Under the pieces are notes generated by a model that was not told the origin of the DNA, made no database searches, and saw nothing but the letters and a program-made list of their open reading frames with translations. Positions 1 through 10,862 of a stretch of 64,000 bases of DNA are shown here, piece by piece. Source of the DNA: Vicia villosa. Its lineage: Eukaryota; Streptophyta; Magnoliopsida; Fabales; Fabaceae. Position 1 is the first letter of the stretch, and every line of letters starts with the position of its first letter. Made by a program: the position numbers and the translations under genes. The stretch covers positions 12,780,930-12,844,929 of the forward strand of contig NC_081186.1 in assembly GCF_029867415.1 (NCBI RefSeq), given 5' to 3'.

Positions 1-968
1 GCGTCTCATGAGTATCAAATCAGAATTCTACCTTGAGCTTCGGATCACCTTTGTCCCACACACGTCGGAAAGGATGACTCGCTCATCTTGTGTACTATAG
101 CGATACTGTGGCATTATACCCATCTGGTAGCACCAACATGGTAGTCCAACTCCGATGCCATGTATCCAGGCATCCTACCTCAGTGGCGTATGACGATCTC
201 CACGCGTATCCCATAGTCACTACTGACAGGTGTCTGAACATGTTTTCAATGGGTCGTGCTCCACAATTCTTTCCCAAACACACTCCTCAGGACGCTAAAA
301 CCTTAAGAGTTCTGCTCATCAAGGTTTACTTACTCAGAAGGCAATAAGCCAGAAACGACGAGTTAAGATCCCAGCTTGGATTGTTATGCTATGCGCGCAC
401 TTACTTGTCTCATGCATGCATAAAAGATTATAAGGATAATCCAGTTCGAATAGGAATACTGTGGTTCCTAACAACCAACACTATAACGATTGTCCCACTG
501 ATTTTCCAGGTAGATGCTAGTTCTTACTCACCTGAACACCCAACGCCAAGCGTAGTTCTATGCTTCACTCGGAGTCAGATGAATCATAGCTAGCAAGGAG
601 CTTAGGCTAGTGCGTTTCACGCTTCTACATCATTTGTCTTCCATCTAGCGTAGTTCTAGGACTTAAGCACAGAATGATAAGAACGGGAATGCATACCCTA
701 TCCCATCAATCAGGTATCCCATATTCACCCAATCGTAAGTTTTCACGTCCGCACATCTACCAACCCTTAACTAGGTGACCACTTCCACTTAGGATACACC
801 AAGTTGGGTCAAGGTCTACCTCCTTGTCCATCCTCTTACCATCTATACCCGCTTCATCAAAAGGTCCTGACTTCTCTATTCCTACTTCCGAGAGGTCTTC
901 CATTCTATCGGCTTAATATTCATATCCTTACTAGCACCATCCTCAGGTAATGAATCCCACTAGTTTTA

Positions 969-1038
969 AACTCGACACCGTCGGAGAACATCCCTTACAA
1001 CATAACTCGACACCGTCGGAGAACATCCCTTACAACAT
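969..1038. repeat. 35-bp direct tandem duplication
   Basis: Two identical 35-bp units (969-1003 and 1004-1038), each containing ctcgacaccgtcggagaac. It looks like a local slippage duplication in the retrotransposon leader. Confidence 0.85.
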
Positions 1039-1468
1039 TCCTGTCCGGACGCATTGTCGATTCCTTCACTATTACCGGTTCTTAGAGAAATTTCTCTCCG
1101 CCCAGTCTAACATTAGAAATTCCAGTTGTCTCAATCCACACTTGACAGCTCGACTATTACTTCTTTGCGTCAACGCTCCTCTTAAGTCTGACAACTCCAA
1201 CATTTCTTCTAATTACGTCGTCCAATAAATCCAGCTTCCATATACAATTCACCACCCAACTAATTCTTACTACTTTGGTTCACGACTCTTATAGGTTTAC
1301 GAGTCCTCGTGGCGGCCCTGCCGTAATTCTACTGTCCCACACTCAATCGATGAGTTGATCAAGTTCAACGACTGAATGAGATACCAGTAAAATCAGGTTA
1401 GCAATACACACATGTGAGGAAGAAAGGAATTGCTAGTGATGTCTCATGGCTCGGCCGAGAATCGACCT

Positions 1469-1480
1469 GCTTTGATACCA
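1469..1480 (-). other. Primer binding site, tRNA-iMet type
   Basis: The minus strand reads TGGTATCAAAGC, two bases after the LTR end. This matches the common plant site complementary to initiator methionine tRNA (TGGTATCAGAGC) with one change. It fixes the element's orientation and the inner edge of its 5' LTR. Confidence 0.8.
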
Positions 1481-2269
1481 ACTGTAACACCCCACACATA
1501 ATTGACTAGTATATTATGCATGAAACGTTAAAACTGATAGTGAGTACATACAAAAGCCAAATATATAAGAAGGTCTAAATTGAATACAACATGGAAAATC
1601 TACTAAGAAGCATAATAAATGTGTCATCAATGGATCTTGCACAGCGGAATGACAAAACCAACAAGGTCTTCGAGCCAACACCACTTCTCTATCTTCAATC
1701 CAAACCTGCTACTAATCAACAGCTACTAACTGCACCTGAAAAAGATAAGATGATTGGGGTGAGATTACTAAATCTCAGCGAGTTCCCCTATCTTACGGGT
1801 TCGCTCGATTCTACAAGGTGCATGCAATCAAACGGATTCACAGAGAATCCGGGTTTTCCTCACGGCCAGGTACAAATACAAACAAGGGTACACCGCCAAT
1901 GGAAGTCCCATAACTATCCAATGAGGTAAAAACAACAACAGGCTCAACGCCATCACAAACAAGTATGCAGACCCGTACCCATGTACGAGGAATCCAGGAG
2001 TAGAATCTGCCTGTCTACCTAGGCTGCCAAACCACACCCTCGATGAGTTACTCCTGTACATCGCGTCACGAGACTCGCACAAGACCACCGCACTATGAGT
2101 CAGATGAATCCCATGTGAATTTCACCTACTTGGCTACACATTCTCATCTGTGATGAGTTACCGCAGTGACTTCCTAAGTGGTGTCACTACCCCATCAATC
2201 ATGTATATTACAGGTGGTTATCCAAATGCGAAAACGCCTACATGACAGTACAAGCCCACCGGGTGAAAG

Positions 2270-2274
2270 CCTGG
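2270..2274. repeat. Target site duplication, left copy (cctgg)
   Basis: The same five bases occur at 8755-8759, directly outside the other LTR. Joining the flanks restores the interrupted LTR of the older minus-strand element. Confidence 0.92.
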
Positions 2275-3626
2275 TGATCAGTGGTTTTCACACATATTTT
2301 TATCGTTGTTTTTAAGTATGTTTAAGTTTTGTTATTGAGTGTTTTATTTCTTTATTCGTCATTTTATGCTTTGGTTGTATGTTTTAATGTTTCCAGGTTC
2401 ATATGGAGAAACCGGAGTAAATCAGTGCGAAACTCGGAAGTTTTGATGAAGTTCAGAAAACATGCTACAGGAGGCCTGACACGGGTGGCCGTGTTGCCCA
2501 ACACGGGCCGTGTCAGGAAGAGAGCTGGGAGCAAAGTTTGAGAGAAAGGAAAAACAGTGGTGCAACATGGGTGCCCGTGTTGCTCAACACGGCCCGTGTT
2601 GCTAAGTCTGGGACCAATCAATAAAAATAAATATACCAGGGGACCAACACGGGTGCCCGTGTTGCTCAACACGGCCCGTGTTGGGTTTGACGCTGATTTC
2701 AGTGAATTTTATGATTTTGTTCAGTGGTTTGCCTGCAAGGGTGTTTTTGGTATTTCCAACCAACTTAAGTGAGTCTGCACTATTTAGGGGAGCTTTCAAG
2801 ATGAATTAGGGATCTTTTTGCCACACGAAGAATTGGAGGATTGAGAGAAGAAGCCTATGCAATTGGAGAAGAACGGAGAACTCTCATGAGCGGAAGCCAT
2901 TGAAGATCAAAGTTCATCATCTCTATTGTAATGTCTTTATTTGATATCTTTGTAATTTCTTTGGATGATATGAGTAGCTAAACCCCCCAATGCTAGGGGG
3001 GTGTCCCTGATTAACATTTGTGATGATTTTGAATTCCGAATTTCAATAACATGTTTCTCTTTTACATTCAATTTAATGGTATAAGGTTTTTAATGCTTTC
3101 CTCGTCGGACCAACTGGATTGATTTATGACTGACAATTAGGATTGACCTCCATTGTTAGGGTTTTTATACCATTATATTATAGTAGATATCACCTAGGAC
3201 TAGGGATACCCTATAGTAACCGGATTGTTCTTGATTATAATAATATTTGATTTGATCACTAATTTCGAAGGACTTTGGGATTAGGATTTCAATGTTCAAA
3301 AGTTTGCCCACTAAGGACTTAGGAGCAAATACCCTTAAGAACCGGTAATTGATAAGTTGAACTTTGTTAATGAAATAAGGGTTCAGAATTGTTACATGTT
3401 AATGCACACACCTACCCTGACATGTTACTCATATTTGGCCAATTAAACCTTTTTAAGTTTATTTGCAATTTAATTTGTAATCACAAAAACCAAAACCCCA
3501 AGGCTTTTTGTTTAATTGAAGTGCGACTAACTCTATAATCTCACGCAGTCCTTGAGATCGATATTCGGGGAATTTTCCCTTTATTACTACAGAGGCAAAA
3601 TAGTACACTTGCTATTTTACCGATCA
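2275..3626 (+). repeat. 5' LTR of the Athila-like element
   Basis: 1352 bp, starting tgatcagtgg and ending taccgatca. It contains nested GC-rich palindromes built from caacacggg/cccgtgttg at 2475-2684. A strong hairpin lies at 2983-3001 (six C, seven-base loop, six G). Four short ORFs here are repeated unchanged or nearly so in the other LTR and are not genes. Confidence 0.92.
2475..2684. repeat. Cluster of caacacggg/cccgtgttg palindromes
   Basis: One longer hairpin pairs cctgacacgg (2475-2484) with ccgtgtcagg (2508-2517). Two further blocks, near 2561-2602 and 2643-2684, each contain gtgcccgtgttgctcaacac followed by ggcccgtgttg. The same cluster recurs in the 3' LTR at 7603-7812. Confidence 0.85.
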
Positions 3627-3632
3627 AGTTTT

Positions 3633-3650
3633 TGGCGCCGTTGCCGGGGA
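3633..3650 (+). other. Primer binding site, tRNA-Asp type
   Basis: Reads tggcgccgttgccgggga, starting six bases past the 5' LTR. From memory this matches the complement of a plant tRNA-Asp 3' end, the primer typical of Athila elements. Confidence 0.8.
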
Positions 3651-3793
3651 CTGCCGAAAATTGTAGAGTTTCTAGTTTTATTTCAATTAGAATTTTGTTG
3701 CTCTGCGACTAAATTTTTTTTTAAAAAAAAAAAAAAAGAAAAATATTTTTATATTATTTTTGTTCCTCATTCTAATAATTGTCTAATCTGTTT

Positions 3794-6286
3794 ATGCGAG
3801 GCAAGGCCTCAGCAGAATTTCCTTTTGACGCAGAAATTGAAAGGACTTTTCACGCAAGGCGCAGACAAGCTCATCAAGCTAAGCTGGAATCTGAGGAAGA
3901 AGTAATTACAGTCCATTCTGGTTCAGACACCGAAAGTGAAGAAGAGATCATGGGCGAGGTACCACCACCAGAGAGACTCCTCGGAGACTATGGAGTTGCA
4001 AATACACCGGGGGGAAGACAAACAATTATCAACCAACCGGTGAATGTTCCTAATTTTCAATTGCACCCAAGCACCATCACTCAGCTCGAAAGAAAGCCTT
4101 TCACCGGAAGGGTTAATGAAGATGCAAACAAGCACTTACAGAGGTTTCTGACCATGAGTACAACTTTAAAAATCGAAGGTCATACAGAAGAGGCCAAGAA
4201 GCTGAGAATGTTTCCATTCACCTTGGCAGAAGAAGCAGAAGAGTGGTTTTATTCCCTTCCAGCAGGCAGCATTACATCATGGGGAGAGATGGAAAAAGCT
4301 TTCTTAAATGAGTATTTTCCCGCCTCGGTATTTATAAGGAAGAGGTATGACATTCTGAATTTCAAGCAGAAGGAGGGTGAGCCCTTAGGAGATGCATACA
4401 AAAGATTCAAAAGAATTCTAGTAGCATGTCCCACTCACAATATGGACAAGACTGAACAGATGCAAGTATTTGTCAATAGGCTCAGAATGAAAACAAAACA
4501 GTTAATTGATACAGCAGCTGGAGGCTCGACAAATTTCACAACAGCCTCAGGCATCATCAAAATCATTGAAGCAATAGCTGCAAATGAGCATTTGGAATTG
4601 TATGACAGGTGTGCTAGCAAACCGGAAGGAATCATTGATCTCAAGCTGGAGACTTCTAAAACTCGGGTTGAAGATGCGATAGCCGCAGAAGTTGAAAAGA
4701 AATTGAAGGCTATGAATATAGGTAAACAACATGTGGCTCAAGTTCAACAAGCTCAACCTGTCAGCTGTGAAATCTGTAATGGCCCACACCAAACGGTGTA
4801 CTGTTTTGCTACTCCCAAGCAGATTGAAGAAATCAAATTCCTAAGGCAAAACAACCCGTATTCTAACACCTATAATTCAGGGTGGAAGAATCATCCAAAT
4901 TTTGCTTGGAAATATCAACAACAACAAGGTACCCAGAAGGCAGAGTGGGAAGTGGCAATTGAAAGATTAGCTGGGCAGTGTTCTCAATTCCAAGAAGAAA
5001 CAAGAAACAACCACAGAAACACTGCGGCCTCAATTAAAAATCTGGAAGTTCAAGTGGGGCAGATAGCACAGCATCTCACTCTACAGGCACAAGGTACCCT
5101 TCCGAGCTCAACTGTGAAAAATCCGAAAGACCAGGAGAAGATTAATGCGGTTACTACAAGAAGTAGGAGAGTAGCAGAATCTGAAAAGGAAAAAGAAAAA
5201 GAGGAAATAGATGACCCCATGGTAATAGAGGTGGATTTGGAAATAAGAGAGAATCCAAAAGAGCCAGAAGTTGTGGTACCGCCGGTTAAACCAATTGAAG
5301 AAAAAAATAAGAAAGACACTGAACCTGTGATAAAACTGCCCTTCCCCTCCAGAGTGACAAAGAAGGGTTCAAGAGAGAAAGACTTTGAGAAGTTTACTAA
5401 ATTGTTCAAAAAGTTAGAGGTAAATCTACCATTCTTTGAAGCACTTGAGCACATGCCTTTGTACAAGAAATTTATGAAGGAGGTGTTGGGGAAAAAGAGA
5501 TCACTAGGAGAAGAACCAAAAATTGCAACGGAAAAGTGTGGTATAGTCTCAACAGCAAGGAAGATCCCAATAAAGAGGAAAGACCCTGGGGCAGTGGCGA
5601 TACCATGCACTATCAAGAATATAGCATTTAAGAAGGTACTCCTCGATTCTGGGTCTAGTGTGAGTTTAATGCCTTTGTCCATTTTCAAAAAGCTTGAATT
5701 GGAAAAGATTAGTGAAAGTAAGACCCAGTTAAGGTTCGCCGATCACACCGTTAAGAAATCATATGGGGTAGCTGAAGATGTACTAGTGGAAGTTGATAAA
5801 TTTGTATTCCCTGTTGACTTCCACATCATGGACATTCCGGAAGACGAAGAAACTCCTATCCTTCTTGGGAGGCCATTTTTGTCGACAGGCCGCTGCAACC
5901 TCGACATTGAAAAAGGAACGCTGACGCTGAAATCTTTTGATGAAGAAGTAACGTTGAAGATGTTAGGAGTCAAAAGACAGAGGGCGGTTGTGAATGATCA
6001 AACTTCTGATGGTATGACAGAAAGTGAGGAAAAGAACAAGAAGTCTAAACAGCTCCAAGAAGAAGTGTCAAGCATAGCCTCCCGGGTGGAACCATCTTAT
6101 GTAGTTGTCAAAAATCTTAAGAAAGCTAAGGAAGTCAAAAAGAAGGTGGAGGAGAAAGAGCAAGGAAAGAAGAAGAATGTGGGAAGTAAATTAAAGAGAA
6201 AAGCGGTGAATGCTTTTCGTCTTCATGAGTTAGTGGTTGCGAAAGTGACAAGCAACAAGGTTTGGAAAAGGAAATACCCTCCATAA
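3794..6286 (+). CDS. Gag-protease polyprotein of the Athila-like element
   Basis: An 830-aa ORF from the first ATG; the frame is open a little further upstream but without an earlier ATG. Residues about 115-235 form the retrotransposon Gag core, with a tryptophan-rich stretch (EEWFYSLPAG) followed by WGEMEKAFLNEYFP. A zinc-knuckle-like motif follows at 325-337 (C-x2-C-x3-H-x4-C, one residue shorter than the usual CCHC spacing). Next comes an asparagine and tyrosine-rich block (about 354-373) typical of Athila Gag, then a lysine and glutamate-rich linker. An aspartic protease domain follows, with catalytic LLDSGSS (Asp at about 618) and the later ILLGRPF motif (about 689-695). The tail is basic. 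There are no RT, RNase H or integrase domains and no frameshift. The product would form virus-like particles and process itself. Confidence 0.9.
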   Translation: MRGKASAEFPFDAEIERTFHARRRQAHQAKLESEEEVITVHSGSDTESEEEIMGEVPPPERLLGDYGVANTPGGRQTIINQPVNVPNFQLHPSTITQLERKPFTGRVNEDANKHLQRFLTMSTTLKIEGHTEEAKKLRMFPFTLAEEAEEWFYSLPAGSITSWGEMEKAFLNEYFPASVFIRKRYDILNFKQKEGEPLGDAYKRFKRILVACPTHNMDKTEQMQVFVNRLRMKTKQLIDTAAGGSTNFTTASGIIKIIEAIAANEHLELYDRCASKPEGIIDLKLETSKTRVEDAIAAEVEKKLKAMNIGKQHVAQVQQAQPVSCEICNGPHQTVYCFATPKQIEEIKFLRQNNPYSNTYNSGWKNHPNFAWKYQQQQGTQKAEWEVAIERLAGQCSQFQEETRNNHRNTAASIKNLEVQVGQIAQHLTLQAQGTLPSSTVKNPKDQEKINAVTTRSRRVAESEKEKEKEEIDDPMVIEVDLEIRENPKEPEVVVPPVKPIEEKNKKDTEPVIKLPFPSRVTKKGSREKDFEKFTKLFKKLEVNLPFFEALEHMPLYKKFMKEVLGKKRSLGEEPKIATEKCGIVSTARKIPIKRKDPGAVAIPCTIKNIAFKKVLLDSGSSVSLMPLSIFKKLELEKISESKTQLRFADHTVKKSYGVAEDVLVEVDKFVFPVDFHIMDIPEDEETPILLGRPFLSTGRCNLDIEKGTLTLKSFDEEVTLKMLGVKRQRAVVNDQTSDGMTESEEKNKKSKQLQEEVSSIASRVEPSYVVVKNLKKAKEVKKKVEEKEQGKKKNVGSKLKRKAVNAFRLHELVVAKVTSNKVWKRKYPP

Positions 6287-6301
6287 TAAAGGGTAATGGA
6301 C

Positions 6302-6351
6302 CGTCGAGCCATGCGACGTTAAACGAAGCGCTTCGTGGGAGGCAACCCACG
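6302..6351 (+). other. Structured motif just after the Gag-PR stop codon
   Basis: Three adjacent inverted repeats follow the stop codon by 15 bases: cgtcg/cgacg (6302-6306 with 6314-6318), the perfect palindrome cgaagcgcttcg (6324-6335) and cgtggg/cccacg (6334-6339 with 6346-6351). I recall a similar GGGAGGCAACCC hairpin after the coding region of plant Athila-type elements. Confidence 0.65.
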
Positions 6352-7402
6352 GTTTTAATAATTAATTTCTCTGTTTGTTTATTTTATTTTCAGGAAATAA
6401 AAGAGGACGTCTCTGGTGAAAGCTTGGAAGTGATCATTAGAGTGCGATACCCTCTGTGAGTCACCTCTCTCGAACTCGTTCTGAAACATTGAGGTCAATG
6501 TTTAGTTCAAGTTTGGGGGAGGCTCTTCTCTTTGCATTTTATTTTTATGTTAGTTTTATGTTATTGGTATGATGTGAAACCATAAAGTGAATTCTGCCCA
6601 AATTTTTACCGAAATTTTAAATTTTTTGTTGAAGAAGTTTTGATCCTAAAGAGCGATCGGGAATAGTATATAGAGATGAAGCGAGGATTGTTTGAGGACA
6701 GGAAGTGCGGAATAATGTGACAAGAGGTTTGTTTAAGCACCCTTGGTTCCCTGAAAGAGATACGAGTCTAACGTGTAGATTTGCACCATAGTACTTGTCT
6801 CCTGAGAAGTACTTCTCGAGTAGTTTATTGATACAGTCTGGCATAATTCGGATTCACTTGCATGATGGCTGGTTGAGAAAAAAAAGAGATATAAAGTTGG
6901 TACCAAATGATGAAAAGGCGGTAAAAGGCAATCGGCTCGCTAAGTTGGGTAACCCTCACCCGGTTATTCAGCCCAAAGGAGATTGATCCCCAAACGTCGT
7001 CCAAAAGGACAATATATAACTGCAAGGTTTGAAAATTTCATCGGTAATAAAAAGTAGCCAATGCTGCTAGTTTGGTGCCAGAAAAAATAATAAGAAGCCT
7101 TGATCCGTCTCATGCAGGTGATGATTATTATAAGAAATGCGGTGCCTTAATATGATTGTCCGAATGAAAGAGGAGGAAAATCGGAAAGAGACTTAAGTGC
7201 AAAGCATAGTTGGAGAGGTATCCGAAACGGGAGCTTGAGGATTAATGTGGTAACAAAACTCGTCGCGTCATGTGAATGCCAAATCACTGTTTCTTGATCA
7301 ATACAGACAGATATCTCACGTATGAACACCGTGTGCTTTGAAGGCCATGAACTTTTGTAATTGTCGCTTGAGGTCAAGCAACGGTTTAAGTTTGGGGGAG
7401 TT
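6352..7402 (+). other. Non-coding 3' region with two polypurine tracts
   Basis: No coding domain is visible here. Two copies of a purine-rich motif preceded by gaggtcaa are present: caagtttgggggagg at about 6509-6523 and taagtttgggggag at 7387-7400. The second directly precedes the 3' LTR and is the plus-strand primer. The first may be an internal tract or the remnant of a deletion. Confidence 0.7.
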
Positions 7403-8754
7403 TGATCAGTGGTTTTCACACATATTTTTATCGTTGTTTTTAAGTATGTTTAAGTTTTGTTATTGAGTGTTTTATTTCTTTATTCGTCATTTTATGCTTT
7501 GGTTGTATGTTTTAATGTTTCCAGGTTCATATGGAGAAACCAGAGTAAATCAGTGCGAAACTCGGAAGTTTTGATGAAGTTCAGAAAACATGCTACAGGA
7601 GGCCTGACACGGGTGGCCGTGTTGCCCAACACGGGCCGTGTCAGGAAGAGAGCTGGGAGCAAAGTTTGAGAGAAAGGAAAAACAGTGGTGCAACATGGGT
7701 GCCCGTGTTGCTCAACACGGCCCGTGTTGCTAAGTCTGGGACCAATCAATAAAAATAAATATACCAGGGGACCAACACGGGTGCCCGTGTTGCTCAACAC
7801 GGCCCGTGTTGGGTTTGACGCTGATTTCAGTGAATTTTATGATTTTGTTCAGTGGTTTGCCTGCAAGGGTGTTTTTGGTATTTCCAACCAACTTAAGTGA
7901 GTCTGCACTATTTAGGGGAGCTTTCAAGATGAATTAGGGATCTTTTTGCCACACGAAGAATTGGAGGATTGAGAGAAGAAGCCTATGCAATTGGAGAAGA
8001 ACGGAGAACTCTCATGAGCGGAAGCCATTGAAGATCAAAGTTCATCATCTCTATTGTAATGTCTTTATTTGATATCTTTGTAATTTCTTTGGATGATATG
8101 AGTAGCTAAACCCCCCAATGCTAGGGGGGTGTCCCTGATTAACATTTGTGATGATTTTGAATTCCGAATTTCAATAACATGTTTCTCTTTTACATTCAAT
8201 TTAATGGTATAAGGTTTTTAATGCTTTCCTCGTCGGACCAACTGGATTGATTTATGACTGACAATTAGGATTGACCTCCATTGTTAGGGTTTTTATACCA
8301 TTATATTATAGTAGATATCACCTAGGACTAGGGATACCCTATAGTAACCGGATTGTTCTTGATTATAATAATATTTGATTTGATCACTAATTTCGAAGGA
8401 CTTTGGGATTAGGATTTCAATGTTCAAAAGTTTGCCCACTAAGGACTTAGGAGCAAATACCCTTAAGAACCGGTAATTGATAAGTTGAACTTTGTTAATG
8501 AAATAAGGGTTCAGAATTGTTACATGTTAATGCACACACCTACCCTGACATGTTACTCATATTTGGCCAATTAAACCTTTTTAAGTTTATTTGCAATTTA
8601 ATTTGTAATCACAAAAACCAAAACCCCAAGGCTTTTTGTTTAATTGAAGTGCGACTAACTCTATAATCTCACGCAGTCCTTGAGATCGATATTCGGGGAA
8701 TTTTCCCTTTATTACTACAGAGGCAAAATAGTACACTTGCTATTTTACCGATCA
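7403..8754 (+). repeat. 3' LTR of the Athila-like element
   Basis: 1352 bp, collinear with 2275-3626 at an offset of 5128 bp, nearly identical, and followed by the target duplication cctgg at 8755-8759. Confidence 0.92.
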
Positions 8755-8819
8755 CCTGGTGATTATCTACGTGACATCACTAGAGGTGAGTCCGAAGTGA
8801 TGTAGCCTACGTGGCATCA

Positions 8820-8995
8820 CGAACCCACCATACCAAGCACGCCAATATGTTACATCAAGGTGGGAAACGCCTTTCAAGACCCTCACCTTCATATTGCAAT
8901 GGTAGCTCAGGTGCATAAACATACCGAGCACGCATGTGTGTCATATCAAGGTGGGAAACGCCATTTCAGACCCTCACCTTCACACCGCAACGGTA
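8820..8995. repeat. 91-bp imperfect direct duplication
   Basis: The block containing caaggtgggaaacgcc and then gaccctcaccttca occurs at 8856 and again at 8947 with a few differences. It lies inside the older minus-strand LTR. Confidence 0.75.
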
Positions 8996-9369
8996 AATGA
9001 TGGAACTAAGTCCATAAACAGGCCTTACCACCTAGTAGCTTAAGCTTACTCTAATTCAAGCATACACACATCATCAAGATCACACAGCACGGTATCAGCC
9101 ATCATACAGGCAATCACATCCGAATGTTCAACCGGAACAAACGGAAAACAATGCATAATCATACATAACATTACATGTGATTTATAACTCATCCAACATG
9201 CATATCAATGTCATAACCACAGTGTAATCATGCATTTAATCATCATAAAAACACATATTTACTCATACAATTCCATGATAATTATCAATCCAAAACTTGA
9301 GGCTTTCGGTTCTCAATTCGAAACGAAACTGCACTCAATAGGGAAAAGTATAATTTCTGCATCAGGCCA

Positions 9370-9916
9370 GTTCGCTACGCGAACTGTTAGCAAAGCCCCG
9401 ATTCGCTACAGCGAGCTCTAGCGAATAACTCAACTCAACTCCCAGACTTATTCGCTACTCGTTCGCTACAGCGAGCATTCGCTACAGCGAGCCAAAGTTC
9501 GCAAAGCGAAAGTTCTGAACAAAGGAAAAACAGGACTTTCCATAGCACATCTAAACTCCTAAAATACAAACAAAGGTTCAATACTCATTTTAGGATAACA
9601 TTATACAGCCTATTAACCATGGTGAATGTCCTAACAAATGACCAACACAAGATGTAGTGTCCTATAGACATAATCTCAAGGCTATAAATGCTTATTCTAA
9701 TACCAAGCAACCCCTAATCATGTGCCATGATTTATATCTGCATCAAAAGCATGTTATATAGGCAATATCACATAAAGCACTGAAATACCTCTCCAACGCT
9801 TCTGACGGCACTCCGTTTCGAGTTGTAGGACTCAAGTTATGGTCATTTTAGTGAAAACACAATTATGCAGTCTGCAGGCATTCGCTGCAGCGAACACAGA
9901 GTTTGCTGTAGCGAAC
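9370..9916. repeat. Clusters of ttcgct...agcgaa palindromes
   Basis: Short inverted repeats recur with changing sequence: gttcgctacgcgaac (9370-9384), several attcgctacagcgag copies (9400-9492), ttcgcaaagcgaa (9498-9510), and ttcgctgcagcgaa plus tttgctgtagcgaa at about 9881-9916. They lie within the older LTR. Confidence 0.8.
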
Positions 9917-10712
9917 CTGACAGTGCAGAACACGGATTTTGGGTTCTAACAGCCATTCTTTGCATCCCAATCCACCTCAAACAAACCCTAACATGTATCA
10001 ACATACCAGGACATGCAAGGACATCAAAAGAACACATTTTGTACTAATTGATCAAGCATGCAACAACAATCATCCAAACACTGACACATTCAGGCATAAT
10101 CTCACAAACCCACTATACATGTAATTAATCCCCACTCCTACCCAAGTTCTACCTAATGGAACTCACCTTGGTTAAATGGAGGTTAACATGATGTTCTTGC
10201 TGCCATTGCATCCCTCTCTTGTTCAAACTTCCATCTCCATCATCAAGAAATCCGTAGCTCCCATAACACACATTCAGCATGCATGTCCAAACTTCAAGCT
10301 TGGTTTTCTCCTTCAAGACCAGAATCGTTACAATCGGAGTTACGAGCAGAGAGTTATTACCGTTTTAGTGAAGCTGTACCAAGAGTTGCAAAAATGACTT
10401 CTTGCACATAAGCTCTTCTCTCTCCTCCATGCTTCCAAGCTCTTTTCTCTCAAAATTCTGATTTGTATAGCTCCTTTACCAAACATGTCCTTATGTTCCC
10501 ATGCAATTATTATTTAAGGTCCAATGTGCCCTTTAACTAAGTAGTATTTACAATAATGCCACTTAGTTCAATTCCAACCAATTCCATTGCTTTCTCTTAA
10601 GACTTCTAATACAATTATGCTTAGATGATATGGACTAAGGCCAATGTGCATTCTAATTATCAATTAACCAATTTAATGATAATTATCGGTGTCGGAGAGC
10701 CGAGGTATTACA

Positions 10713-10768
10713 GAACATTTATGTGATATATACTTATAAATAAATAAATAAAATTAATTAATAAGTAA

Positions 10769-10862
<94 letters not shown>

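Larger units (their letters stand above)
1..1482 (-). mobile_element. Internal leader of a minus-strand LTR retrotransposon (partial)
   Basis: This stretch lies inside the LTR element whose 5' LTR begins at 1483, read on the minus strand. The primer binding site touches the LTR, so these bases should be the untranslated leader and perhaps the start of the body. I recognise no gag, protease, RT or integrase. The short ORFs here are under 95 codons and look incidental. The rest of the element lies left of the window. Confidence 0.6.
2275..8754 (+). mobile_element. Complete young Athila-like non-autonomous LTR retrotransposon (Gag-PR only)
   Basis: This 6480-bp element has two 1352-bp LTRs (2275-3626 and 7403-8754), a primer site, a Gag-protease ORF and a polypurine tract, and is flanked by a perfect 5-bp target duplication (cctgg, 2270-2274 and 8755-8759). 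The LTRs differ at one position that I noticed (near 7550, cggag versus cagag), so insertion was recent. The internal region has no reverse transcriptase, RNase H or integrase; 1.1 kb of non-coding sequence follows the ORF. The tRNA-Asp-like primer site and Athila-style Gag motifs point to the Athila lineage. It must have used enzymes from a related autonomous element. Confidence 0.92.
1483..10712 (-). mobile_element. 5' LTR of a minus-strand gypsy-like element, split by a nested insertion
   Basis: On the plus strand the LTR begins tgtaacacccc at 1483 and ends gaggtattaca at 10712. The two ends are imperfect inverted repeats with TG...CA termini. Removing the nested element at 2275-8754 and one copy of its target duplication leaves an LTR of about 2.75 kb. 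The primer site at 1469-1480 shows this is the 5' LTR on the minus strand. It contains a 91-bp direct duplication near 8820-8995 and clusters of short palindromes. The body and second LTR are outside the window, so the element's own target duplication cannot be checked. The family is probably Ty3/gypsy, by LTR style only. Confidence 0.7.

Noticed and set aside
2364..2799. Small ORFs in the Athila-like LTR, repeated at 7492-7927
   Set aside because: LTR duplicates over palindromic sequence; the sense and antisense ORFs are similar because of the inverted repeats.
5050..5688. 212-codon minus-strand ORF
   Set aside because: It lies entirely antisense to the Gag-PR frame and its serine/phenylalanine-rich composition is what an antisense reading of lysine/glutamate-rich coding sequence gives.
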